The notes under the pieces: generated by a model
Seen by the model: the letters and a program-made list of their open reading frames with translations, nothing else
What the model was told of the DNA's origin: nothing
Databases searched by the model: none
Made by a program: the position numbers and the translations under genes
Shown here: piece after piece, positions 51,241-62,672 of the stretch
Layout of the letters: each line of letters opens with the position of its first letter
How positions within the stretch are numbered: position 1 is the stretch's first letter
NCBI RefSeq assembly: GCF_020882245.1
Contig: NC_083597.1
Span: 74,750,152-74,814,151, forward strand
DNA from: Rhopalosiphum padi
Lineage: Eukaryota > Arthropoda > Insecta > Hemiptera > Aphididae
Reading direction: 5' to 3'
Length of the DNA: 64,000 nt

Positions 51241-52800
51241 AAAAAATTGAGAAGGTTTGGACCAATTGTTGGCCTTAAGGTCACCAAACACAGAGATAGA
51301 GCGTATCGTGTGGGCGAGAGGGTAAGCGTGTGAGACGGATTAAAAATCGAACGAGTAAAAAAAAAAAATCATAATGATAAAAAAGCGGTTCATAATATAC
51401 TTTTGTTACTTTCACTTTGGCACAAAACGAAATATCGTCTGAAATAGAACAGCGGACAAAACGATAAGACTATATGATGTACCTACCTATATCATTAAAT
51501 GTGAGTATATGTTTCTCTGGTCGATTGGCATTGCGCTAACGGACACACATCGTGGGAAATCGAATCTACGCGCCACCGCCGTATAATAATCATCGGATTG
51601 GCAAATAATTGTGCCGGCGACGGCGCTGTGATAGAGAATTACTGTATATTTATTATATGTACGCATTGGTTATGTACAGATGATAATGTGAAAAAGGTCT
51701 GTGCGCCTGTCCCGCGTACGAAACGATAAAGATAGCGGTCGATTGGGCTTTAAAACGAAATTGATCATGGCGGTAGATCGACATGTATAATATATAACTA
51801 CGCACATACACAGCAAACAATCACACACGATCTCGTGATTGCGAGACATCATAATTGTAAATAATTGCGTCTAATCGATGTTTAGTGCCGACCGAGTCAC
51901 GACGAGTACTCGGCGTGGTGCTCTCGTATTGTATATATAATATGTGCGCCTATGTTATTATTACCGCCGCCGTCCGTCTTTCTGCGTGTGCATCTCATGT
52001 GGACGACTTCTCGTGTGTGTGTGCATACTACAATATTTATGTTTATAAGTTTGTGCGTGTGTGTATGTGTGTGTGTGTAACGTATGTTATGCGAACAACA
52101 TGAGACCCAAACCGCCGGCAAACACAACTAGACCAGTTTCGATTAAGGGCTTGCACGTTTTTTATTTCATTTCGTACGTATATTACCCGATTACCCGCCA
52201 GTTATGTTATATGTGTGCGTGCGTGTGTGCATAAACCGACAATGATCATCGCAGTAAGATTTATACAATTTTATGTAGTTGTTGGTTTTTTTTATTTTTA
52301 TTTATTATTATTATTCGTTGTAGCAGCCAGTTTTATTTACGTATACCTATACCACATCATAACGTACGTCGTAATAAATGCCCACTACAATACACCGTCT
52401 CATATATGAGGCATGTGCAATGCACCGCGCCGTATCATCATCATGCCATGCATGCGCCGCCGCCGCCGATATAACATTATGTATAAACAATGTAGGACGA
52501 CCTCCGCCGATGATGGACCGCTTCGTGTATATAATGTACATATTATAATATTATAATAATAGCCGTGTACCCTGTAGTACTACGATCGTTTTGCGTTTTG
52601 TGATGGGAAAGTTCAGCGGTCGCAAGGAAAACCCATAATTGCCGCACGCTTACTGCAATGCATATATCGTATAACGTGAGTGCCTACCAATAACTACATA
52701 AATTGTAACTGAAAATCATTCAAACCTCGGACAAACGGGTAGGTATATGTTATACACATATAGGTACACACACTTTCTACGGCTATTATTGTTTGTCACG
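51240..52800. other. GC-rich island 6, possible promoter region
   Basis: GC rises at about 51250 and falls after about 52800. It includes a GT-rich microsatellite, GCCGCCGCCG at about 52456 and TCGCAAGG-type unique sequence near 52620. On the plus strand a GTAAGC donor at 51341 follows a 33-codon open stretch (FGPIVGLKVTKHRDRAYRVG in its middle). An ATG at 52601 gives only 11 codons (MGKFSGRKENP). A GTGAGTGCC donor is at 52676. None of these forms a convincing exon. Confidence 0.4.
52053..52078. repeat. (GT)n microsatellite
   Basis: A GT run with GC and AT interruptions. A second GTGCGT run lies at 52211-52230. Confidence 0.85.
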
Positions 52801-55800
52801 TCGATTTATCGATTCGATACTCGGCCGATATAGCCATTATATTATTCGTGTAACGTCTGTATATGTAATCCGAAAAAATGTATACACGTATAGCTACAAT
52901 ATACGTATAGGTTTATTTTAAACAGTGTAACCCAGTAAAGTTTAGTCAATGTTATATTACCTACTACTAATACGAATAATATAATGTATTTGCCTAATAA
53001 AGGTATAATATTACAAATATATTAGGTAGACGACGGGATTGGCATAAAAATGTTTAGCCGTTTATTATAATGTATTATAGTCAGTTGATCTATTATATTA
53101 TTATATTAAAATAGAATTATCACTCGACAAGCTTATAAGCTTTGATCGACTGAATATTACGAAATCATGATGATGTGATTACAGTTCAAAGTTAAAAAAA
53201 TCTGCGTTATTATAAAAATAAAATAAATATTTTATTAATTAAATTTGGTTTGTTACTTTATTCCACGTAATTGTCGGTTTACGAATGCATGAGTAAAGTC
53301 AATGTCTAAATCATACATTAATTACTGTAGCATCTAAAGTCAAAACTACAGCATTCATCAATCAAAAAATGTGAAGTACGAAAATCCTCAGTACTTACGT
53401 AAAATTTATGTTATAGAAATTTTGATTGGTCTAAAGTAATGGGTACTTATATAATATGACTGTTGCAGTATTCTTATTGTAAATAATAACTTATCGTTGT
53501 AAACTGTTGGAAAAAAAAATTACTTACTAAGACAAATATTATGGCTTTTATCAAAAAGTGGTTTGAAGACACAAACACAATGCTTTTTAGGGGATGTGTT
53601 CATAACGCGTACGCAGACGTAATATCGTGTTCACACGGATATCCATTCGGAACTGTAGATCCCTTCGCCTTTTGTGGGGAGTTGAATTGAAGTCGGGAAA
53701 CAAAAAAATTAATGGTGTACAAACTTCATTGAAACGAGGGCGGGTGACTTATCTTTGATATCTTTAGCAAGCTCTTGTCCAGCGATAACGATTTTGAATA
53801 ACACTCACTGTAACTCATATACATGGCTATGTGCCTATATGTCACAAATAAATAACAAATTCATTGAATGTATGTATTGCACGAATGTATACATTACATT
53901 ATGATGATATAAGACTAATTAACATGACATGTAATGAAGTTATTTATTTTCTTGCACAATAATTCGCATTATGGTACTACTTAACAAGTTATAATATAGT
54001 TTTTGGTAAATTTATGTGTATAAAGTTATTTTTTAATGTAAACGCACCAATGCTTTGATGCGTTTACTCTATCAGATATAACTATTATGTATATACAATG
54101 TTATAAACAATAAAATAAAACATGGTCTCATAAAATTATATTGCATTCTGCGAATTAAAATGTACGTCAATGTGTCTGAATTGAAAATTATTTTATTAAT
54201 TATGTAAGAAAGAACAAGTAATGTTTGAATGAATTTAGGAGATATAATTAATTTTTAATATTTTACCAAAAAAGTTGATAAAGCTGTTAAAACATTATTG
54301 AGGCAATATTCGCGGAATTCGAAAAACTTTTCTAAAATACTAGGATTATATAATAACCGTGAAAAAAAAATAATAAAAAAACGGTTTTAAAGAAAGTGTA
54401 CAAAAATTAATAGTAATAAGAATAAGTTCTTTGATTATCAAATATTTAATGTTTTAATATTCATAAAAAATGCTTACTAAATACAACATGCCCCACCCAA
54501 TTACAATTTCGTTTTAAACAATGTTAAATAGTGTTTTGAGTTATCATTAAAATAGTTTAGATGTAACTCTATAGAAACATACGTTTTAACATCTAATGCA
54601 TGGGATTTATTGTGGTATTTATTATTAGAATATAATATAGATAAACAAAATTAAACAATTCAACAAAATTTTTTTAAGAATAAAATAATAATACAATTTT
54701 TCGTCCACAACATAATTATATAGTACGGTATAAATTTATTATTTTTCGATTATTATACAGTCATTATGATGTATTTTTTTTTAATTATGTTTATTGTTTA
54801 GTTTATAAAATAATATTTTATTACATATACTATTACAATATTAATTAAAACTGTAAAGGTTGTCAACTAAATTATTTTCTTTTACAATACCCATTGATTT
54901 TAAATTAATTTGGAAATATAAATACAACGTACAAGTTGTTTGTACTTTTTCAGGCATCCAAATCTCAATGTACTACTCACGAAGACCCTTAATTACAAAT
55001 ATAATTGACGTCATAATAGATATTATGACGTTTTAAAAATATAATGGTATTAATATAATATAAATTAATACCTCAAAATGAAGTGCACTTTCATTATTTT
55101 GATATCACTTACAAATGACGATCACATAATATATACAATAATGAATAACATAATGGTACTTATAATATGAATAATTTTCAAAACTGTTTAGTATAGGAGT
55201 AATTTGAATAGACTTACACACATTAATTATATATCTTATAAAATAAAATATAATATAATCAGTAGATACTCAACTCTATTTATTACATACAGTGAATAAT
55301 GAACTTTGATTAAGATCGTTGATCAATAGCAAAGGTAAAAAAGCACTTTCAACTGGTTTTTTATTCAGTTTTCTTTATCCAAAATAATACCTGTAACACA
55401 TCCCTTTGAAATATTGTAAATTTAAACAAATAAAATAAATAAACTACGACTTACCTAACTAATTAAAGTAAAGAAAAAATAAGTACCTTAGTAAAAACCA
55501 CGGTTTATAAATACCAAAAAAAAAATAATAAAACCGGATTTATTAGACATTAAGAAAAGATTTTTTTTTTACTAATCACAAAATAGGTACCAATACTATA
55601 CTGTTCACACTCAACAATATTACAAATATTATAAAAAGTATTTCTAATATCACAATATTAAAAACGACAAATTCAGGTAATCAGGTCCTTAACAAGCAAT
55701 TACATTTAATATTATTGTTGTTTTTTTTTGTTAAAAGTGATTTAAATAAATATAATATGTTTAAAATGTTTTTTTCCATTTAAAACGTTTGATGTTAACG

Positions 55801-57400
55801 ACTTATGTAGAAAAACAGCAATTATTTTAACAGTAGTAAAATGCAATTATGATGTAAAAGTGTTAGTGATGAAAAACATAAAAAAGTTTTACTTTAAAAT
55901 CTCTGATATAAAATATTCCTATAACGAGGTTTTCATTGTTAACGGTATTACACGTCAATGAAAATAATTGCCTCAAAATAATATGGTTTTTTTTGTTGTT
56001 ATTATTGTTATATTATTAATAATAATAAAATACTGCATTGGATGTTAATACTTCTTTTTTGGTTCACAATATAGCGCCAGTTATTTTTTAAGAAGAAACA
56101 CGTGTTTATTTATGTTTTTATTATTATTTACCCCTCAAATTTTTTGAATTACCGTCTACCATGTCAAGTGTCTTCTAAAGTGGCATTTACGTTATGACGT
56201 CTTCTTGTGGTGATACGCGAGAAAAGCATATAAGGGGATAAAAAATATTTTTATAAGCGTAAAATAGTGTAAATAATAATACATTATTCCTATGAAAACT
56301 TTCAGTTTTAACCATTTATGGTTTAACTTTTAACTTTTTCCAAATATTTAATGGTAAATATAATATTTGTTAAAAAAAAAATTAAAAATATCTAATTAAT
56401 AAATTATGAAGTAAAATAGTATTGTTATTGTTGACAATAATATAAAAATTAATTATAATATAAATATAATATGATTCATCATATCATAAGAGTCGATACA
56501 AAGAAAAGTATCAGACTAAATGAATATTTATTATAAATAATTACCTTCCTAATTAATGTCTGTACATTATTACACGCGCTATAAAAATGTTTGGTTGAAA
56601 TTTACATAAAATGTATAAAACCATAACCAATTAATTTGAAATTTAAAAATAAACTTGCAATATTGAGAAAATGTACAAACTCATGATTTGTAAATGTACC
56701 GTTTTTAGAAGATTGAAATTAACCAATCTATAAGCTAAGTAAATTTAAATATGTAACTAAATTATTATAATCATTTGGTATTGACCACGACTATTATTAT
56801 TATATACCAATTTTATTATTAGTATAGTATTGGCATAGGAGTATATAGTTTATTATCTGTAAGTTATCGTGTATATAATACAATATAAATATCTGACTAA
56901 ATGTATGTCCAACAACACCAAGGTATTCTAGACAATCCTACGTCTGTTAATAATTAAAACTTACTAGTTAACTTTAACATAATTTTATTATTATAAATAA
57001 AGTTAAACTCAACGAATTTGAATGTTATCCGAGAACCAACTCAATAATTGTAAGTCAATTCATAGTCGTACTTACATATCGCGATATCCGTATTCCGTAT
57101 GGGTATATAATATGTTTATTAATAAACTATTACCTATAGCGATAAGCGAGTAGTTAACTCACGCATCTTAATATGCTGTTTTGAGTGTTTTGACACGATT
57201 TGCATTGCCACTGCGATTAGCAATTTAACAGCAAGTATATAAAAGCAAAATAATTATGATTAATTCGCCAAATAATGTCCAACCGTCACTCGGGTCTCCC
57301 TCATAAATCCCGATACCTCAAGTATGCGTGAGTATTGTTTTTCTGAAATACTTCGGTTTTAGACGTTTATTTTATATACTTACCCGTAAAGCGTGTAACG
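52801..57400. other. AT-rich stretch without a supported gene
   Basis: Mostly low complexity. A less AT-rich patch at 53570-53720 (AACGCGTACGCAGACGTAAT and GATCCCTTCGCCTTTTGTGG) may be regulatory. A palindromic CRE-like site is at 55006. Other patches are at 56150-56230 and 57270-57330. Confidence 0.6.
55006..55031. promoter_or_regulatory. CRE-like TGACGTCA inside a perfect inverted repeat
   Basis: TGACGTCA at 55006-55013 is a perfect ATF/CREB-type palindrome. ACGTCATAATA (55008-55018) is also repeated inverted as TATTATGACGT (55021-55031) around GA. The double symmetry could be a paired binding site or a small hairpin. The surroundings are AT-rich and no gene is near. Confidence 0.3.
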
Positions 57401-57687
57401 TATATATACTTATATACAAACTTCAGTCAGCCTAAAATATATAATATACACGACCGTTTTTTGGCTACTATTAGTGTGAATGAACCGAATCGCCGGAGGT
57501 GAACATACATATATATACACAAAATGCATTTTTGTCTCGCTCGTTTGTTAGAAGCATAACAGCGGCATATACATTAATATCGTCCACGATTACCTATATA
57601 TGTATATAACTATACATCGGTATATATATTTTATAGGTATATGTGTGTACACAGCGTCGTCGGTGACGAATAGACGACGATGACAAG

Positions 57688-57702
57688 TGCGCGCGCGCGC
57701 GG
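57688..57702. repeat. (GC)n run, potential Z-DNA tract
   Basis: TGCGCGCGCGCGCGG, an alternating purine-pyrimidine run at the start of the island. Confidence 0.8.
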
Positions 57703-57851
57703 TTCATCCATTAATGAGAGTTCCCATTGATTGGCCACGGACATTGCAATTAGTTCTATTTCCCATCCGAACATATCCCAAGGACCGATCAGAAAAACAG
57801 CTAACATAGGTACCTACCGCTCCGTTTTTTCTGTTTTTTTCCCCCTTGTAG

Positions 57852-57896
57852 CTCCCGTCTGTCTCCGCCACCTCCTCCGTGGCCGACATAACATTC
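57852..57896 (+). CDS. Candidate 45-nt internal micro-exon
   Basis: A strong acceptor (TTTTTTTCCCCCTTGTAG, ending 57851) and a consensus donor (GTAAGTATTGG from 57897) enclose exactly 45 bases. Two frames are open: LPSVSATSSVADITF in phase 0, or PVCLRHLLRGRHNI with one base carried over. Both connect without a stop to the corresponding frame of the exon at 58086. The intron to that exon would be 189 bases, a plausible insect size, and contains CTAAT near 57969, a branch-site-like motif but far from the acceptor. The upstream exon was not found. Confidence 0.3.
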
Positions 57897-58085
57897 GTAA
57901 GTATTGGTGTTTTTTTTTTTTTATTATTTTTTTTTTTTTTTTGTTTTACATTATTTCACACTGCTATAACTAATATGATTTTTTTCCCCGGCGTTTTCCT
58001 CGCCCCGTACCATTGTTTTATCGCCATCCACGGGTTTTGTCAACGGGAGAAAATATTATCATCGTCATTATTCGATTACTTACAG

Positions 58086-58258
58086 CTGTGGCTGAGAATA
58101 TCGACGACGACCTGCCCTTGTGGTGCTGCCCACCATCACACCCCGCGCGTCGTTTTCGTGGCGAAAACCGTACGCATTCCGCCGCCTTGGACTACTCCTC
58201 CTCCATCGTCACCTATAGTCACAGTCGCGGTCGTTTTGTTACCATAAAAAACGAATAG
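58086..58258 (+). CDS. Candidate terminal exon, unknown protein
   Basis: The acceptor TTCGATTACTTACAG ends at 58085. In the frame that follows one carried base, 57 codons read VAENIDDDLPLWCCPPSHPA, then RRFRGENRTHSAALDYSSSI, and end RFVTIKNE with TAG at 58256-58258. This frame has mixed, protein-like composition. The alternative phase 0 frame (LWLRISTTTCPCG...) stays open to TAA 58245-58247 but is Thr/Pro-rich. No domain is recognised. Poly(A) signals are weak (ATTAAA near 58370). An AT-poor chance frame cannot be excluded. Confidence 0.3.
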
Positions 58259-58300
58259 CATTACCTCGCCGAAACGTTTACACAAAAAACACATCATTAA

Positions 58301-59920
58301 CTATCGCCTATATCAAGCGTTAATTAGTTTCTCATCTCGTGTAATTTTATGAAGGGTAGTCGATTTTATTAAATTGTAGTGACCCCCTCCCCCGCCAAAA
58401 AAAAAAAAAGAAGTACAAATGTTTTGCAATATATTGTTTATTATAAATAATTAATTACTTTTTTGAAATTGCAGATTACTGAATTACTGGATATAATATT
58501 AAAAGATATTTTAATTTAAATAATTAGATTTAATATACATAAAAATAATACTAAAGATCTTTCTCGGTTAATCTTATAAAATTAGTTACCTATCAGTGTT
58601 ATAGCATTATTATACATTACATAACATTTAATGGTACTACTTTTTAATACGATTGTATTAAACATAACTGTAGCTGAGAATTAATACACAACTAATAAAC
58701 ACTACCTATCTGCAGTTTTTCATTTTGTTAATGCTATTCCATTAATACGCAAGTGATTCTTTATTAATTATAATTTGTAATATAACTGGATACAAACAAA
58801 CAATACAACTAGATATCCATCGAATCGTTTGAAACATTATTGATCATCAAAGTAGGTTAACGTTAAAATGTATTATACATTTATACATAAATATATATAT
58901 ATATAAATTTAAAATACAGCTTTAGCTTTTAAAAAAAAATACGTTGAATAAAATCTCGTTTTTATTACTTTTATTTATTTTTGCCAGCAAATAATTTATT
59001 TTCATTAATATTCGTTGAGTGCAAGTTTGTATGTATCCTGAATCAATAAACAAAAATATTTTGTTCCCTAAGATGTTATACGCTCTGTTTGAAATTAATT
59101 TACATATTGGATATCTATGAGTACACTTCCATGCCCAATTATACAAATAATCATTTAGATAACTGATATCAAACAAATATCATACTTTTTCATTTCCTTA
59201 AATGTCAGTTACATACAATATTTCATTTGAATATTTGGTTCAATTTACGCATAATATTTCCTTAAATCATTTTAAATTGTAGCTTAAATAAATGTAATGT
59301 TCTTGTTGTTAAGATTTGGTTTATTTAAAAAAATAAAATATAAATTCTTCTTACTCTTTAGTTTTTCAAAATCCATTGAAGTCAATTAGCACAACATATA
59401 CCTTCTTCATAAATGCCTATCTTATGCTAATGCTTCAACATCGTGTATTGAAATTTTCATTAGATTCTTTTCGACCTTGTCTATCTACCTATATTTTAGT
59501 CCACCTATAGTGGTCTTCTCCTATCAGGTTTCCATTTTAGAACTGTTTCCTTTAAACTTTTAAGTCTCTATACATAACTACGCCAAACTCTTATAACTGA
59601 AGTAATTCTGTATAACTTCTAAAACTAAAAAAATATTGGACTTAAATTCAATATTTTATTATCGTCAAAGAACTCTCTATTATTAAACATTTAAACCAAA
59701 CCCAGATCTAACCAATCTGGTTATGAAGTTTTTAAAATCAAATAATTTATATAAAACATTTCAAAAAATAATTTTAATGCCATATTTTATTTTTATTTAT
59801 AACTACCATCATTGTTAACATATAATTACAATGTAACTAAAGGCTATTGCCACAAAAGTTGTTAAAAAATCGATAAAAAAAGATAGGCAAGAGATTACCA
59901 CTCTGCTGTATATAAAGTGT
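58301..59920. other. AT-rich stretch, nothing supported
   Basis: Low-complexity DNA with an (A)n run at 58399-58411. An 84-codon minus-strand frame at 58922-59176 lacks splice or start signals and has an Ile/Asn/Lys/Tyr composition typical of random AT-rich sequence. Confidence 0.6.
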
Positions 59921-60824
59921 CGAAAAACGATTCTGAACGTAGACGTTCTGTCAGCCTATATAATTAAGTATATTTCATGATAATATGTATTTTTAATAAT
60001 ACAAGTATTAAAGTAATTTATTTTATTTTTAGTATAACGGTAGGTCAATATAATTTTTTCCAAACATATTACATTTATTATATTAGTAGTATTTTATTAT
60101 TATAATAACATGTATTTATATTTTATATCATATTATTTACTTAAATAACTCAAAATATAATAATATATTAACATATAAAATAAAAATAAAAATAGAAATA
60201 GTATAAATAGATTTATAGTACAAATAGATGATGTTTTAAAAGAAATCGAAAATATCATTACGTTTAGTAAAATATGTAGAAGTTTCAAGTCTCCACGAAT
60301 AATGTTTTTGATATCTAACAAAATAATTAATATCATTATTCAAAGTTGAAATACATAGTTTTATTCAAATATCTATAAAAAAAATTGCATTTATATATTT
60401 TTTAGAATTTTTAGTTCCGGTATGAAATACTTATGGGGATATTGTATAACATTTTCAAACATTAGCAATACAAATTAAAGATTCAATATTTTTTTTTTAG
60501 AACTTGAATTATTTTTTTGGAACTTTACATTAACTTTTCAAAAACTTTTATCTATTCATACACTTTTTATCGACATTTATAAAAAAAAAAAATCGAAAAA
60601 AACGTCAAAATATTTTGAAAGTTATACCATATAATATATAAAATGATAATACATACACTTTGTAAAATTTCAAGTCTTCCTCATAATTTGTTTTAGAATT
60701 GTAACAAAATTAAGTAATTAATTTAGTCAAAAATTGGTTTAGCGTAAAAATTCACGTTTTTCCTTCATTTTTGTTTGTATTATTGTAAAATTATTAAGTA
60801 CATCGTTCCACTCAAGATCTAAAA
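59921..60824. repeat. Convergent pair of the dispersed motif (copies 4 and 5)
   Basis: The plus-strand copy at 59921-59956 reads CGAAAAACGATTCTGAACG, then TAGACGTTCTGTCAGCC. The minus-strand copy at 60801-60824 inverted reads TTTTAGATCTTGAGTGGAAC. Inside are two similar direct segments, AGTTTCAAGTCTCCACGAAT (60281-60300) and AATTTCAAGTCTTCCTCATA (60666-60685). There is no coding frame. The pair resembles the arrangement at 42.24-42.97 kb and is probably a degraded non-autonomous repeat. Confidence 0.5.
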
Positions 60825-61821
60825 TATTTGGGTAGTTACACATATTTTTTTGAAATTAACATCATTCACCAGCACAAGCGAACTTCGTTCATATTAAAAC
60901 AAGTTTAGTAATTACATATTCTACGATAAGAAAATAAGTTCATATTAATATTATATTTACTTATAAACAAATTATGTAAGATTACAACTCAATAAATTTT
61001 CAATACCGTTTCTTATTTCTATGAAACGTAAACAACATCAACAAAAATATATTAAACATAATAATCTTAACTGTAATAATTTCAAAACAACTAATACCTA
61101 CATTCTTATTACTATTATTTACAACTATTATTTGAATACATCCAGTTTGATGTCATAAGTATTTGCTTTTTGATTTATGTACATTGAAAATAATAAATTT
61201 AAAACGTAATGACCTATAGTGTGGGCCATATAGTGGATTAGGTACCTTTCATTATTGACCAAAAAAACTTAGGTATTACATGAAATAATATTATATATTA
61301 TACTAACATCAGAACCTGGTACGTAAACAATATTACGATATAGTATATTGGATGAATATTACGACGTGTATACTTAAGTACTTTTACTACTATATATACG
61401 ACATACCTATCAAGTGAGAGTACTGCAATGCACGTAAATTGAAACCGGTGAAATAAAATCACTTGCCCAAGCATTGGATTGGTGTTTTTGCATGTTACTA
61501 TTAAATTGCACTTTGATTCTCATGTGCACCAATGATTATAATAATATAGGTAAGTACGTTGTTTGAATTAAAGCGGAATTTTAATAAGCATATAATATAA
61601 TAAATAGTACTGTCCAACATAAGTGCAGTACTGGAATTGTATATTATGTACTATTCACACCATAAATCACGCAATATATGGTTAACCTAACGTTTAGAAT
61701 AATTACAGTAATTAGTATTCGTATTCTAAATAGCCGTGCAAAGGAAAAGAACATTATAATATCTCGGCAAATACGACTTGGAGACACGTTGATTGGATTT
61801 TTTATCTGTGTAATATACTTA

Positions 61822-61931
61822 CATAAAATGTAAGTACTTTGAGCATCAAGTTTAACTAAAGAATCACTGCAATACATAGCAGGTAACGGGTTTACGCGTT
61901 TTGATCGAACTACTCTTATGTCGGACGTCAT
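61822..61931 (-). other. Possible short first coding exon
   Basis: A minus-strand ATG at 61931 in the context TTTTGTCATGACG, preceded in frame by a TGA, opens 36 codons plus one base, ending at a near-perfect donor GTAAGTATA. The coded peptide (MTSDIRVVRSKRVNPLPAMY, then CSDSLVKLDAQSTYIL) has no hydrophobic segment or known motif. It lies in a locally less AT-rich patch. ORFs of this size are expected by chance, so only the donor argues for it. Confidence 0.18.
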
Positions 61932-62654
61932 GACAAAACTTCATGCTATTATCTGCATCACTCCATTGGACATGTAGTGCGCCATTAATCGTTACGATTT
62001 CTATTTTTTCACATTTATTTATTATACCTCGAGGCTGCGGTCTTTCTTATTTCATCCAGGCATATCAAGAATATCCGTTTTGGTATATTATAATCCATAG
62101 ATATTAGATATATGTATTATATCTTTATAAAAACAAAATAACTGTTTTGCTTTATAGTTGTACATAACTTGTCCCATTTTGATAAGCCTCTAATTTTAAA
62201 ATGTAACGTAATTACTGGAGAATAAATACAAATTTATTGAAAAAAATTTAATAAAAAATTGATAAATTTTAATATTTTTGATAACGCAGCCACGAGGACA
62301 CAATGATTGAAAACATCTTTCCTTCTCCCATCCATTAATGTAACTGATCTTGTTTATTTTAATAACGTGTGTATTTTATGTATTATTTTAATTATTAATT
62401 GTTTTGACTTGAGATAATAGTCGTAAGCCAAAAGTACTATTGACTTATTAATAACTACTCTAAACGTCTATACCATATTATACATTTTAAGGTTCCTTCT
62501 TTCTACTCATTGTCTTTATAACCTTTTCATTCACCTATAGATATATCACCAACTACGTACGCAACCAGCCTATCAAAATGATAATTTCCATCCCTTTTAT
62601 TTCAGTTAACCGTCGCTATTTTTATTACTATGTATAGATATTACTGTATATATA

Positions 62655-62672
62655 TGTGTGTGTGTGTGTGTG
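62655..62672. repeat. (TG)n microsatellite
   Basis: An uninterrupted TG run following TATATA. Confidence 0.85.

Larger units (their letters stand above)
57400..58300. other. GC-rich island 7 with splice-like signals
   Basis: The block contains a (CG)n run, CCTCC-rich unique sequence and a long interrupted T tract (57910-57942). Plus-strand acceptor, donor and acceptor sites occur in the correct order and support the two candidate exons listed separately. On the minus strand an ATG frame at 57889-57704 (61 codons, starting MSATEEVAETDGSYKG) is also open, with a possible donor GTAGGT (first base at 57816). Strand is therefore not settled, though the pyrimidine tracts favour plus. Confidence 0.4.

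Noticed and set aside
57704..57889. Minus-strand ATG ORF (MSATEEVAETDG...) as the gene in island 7
   Set aside because: The composition is plausible, but no acceptor with a pyrimidine tract precedes it on that strand, whereas the plus strand has three good splice sites. Not excluded.
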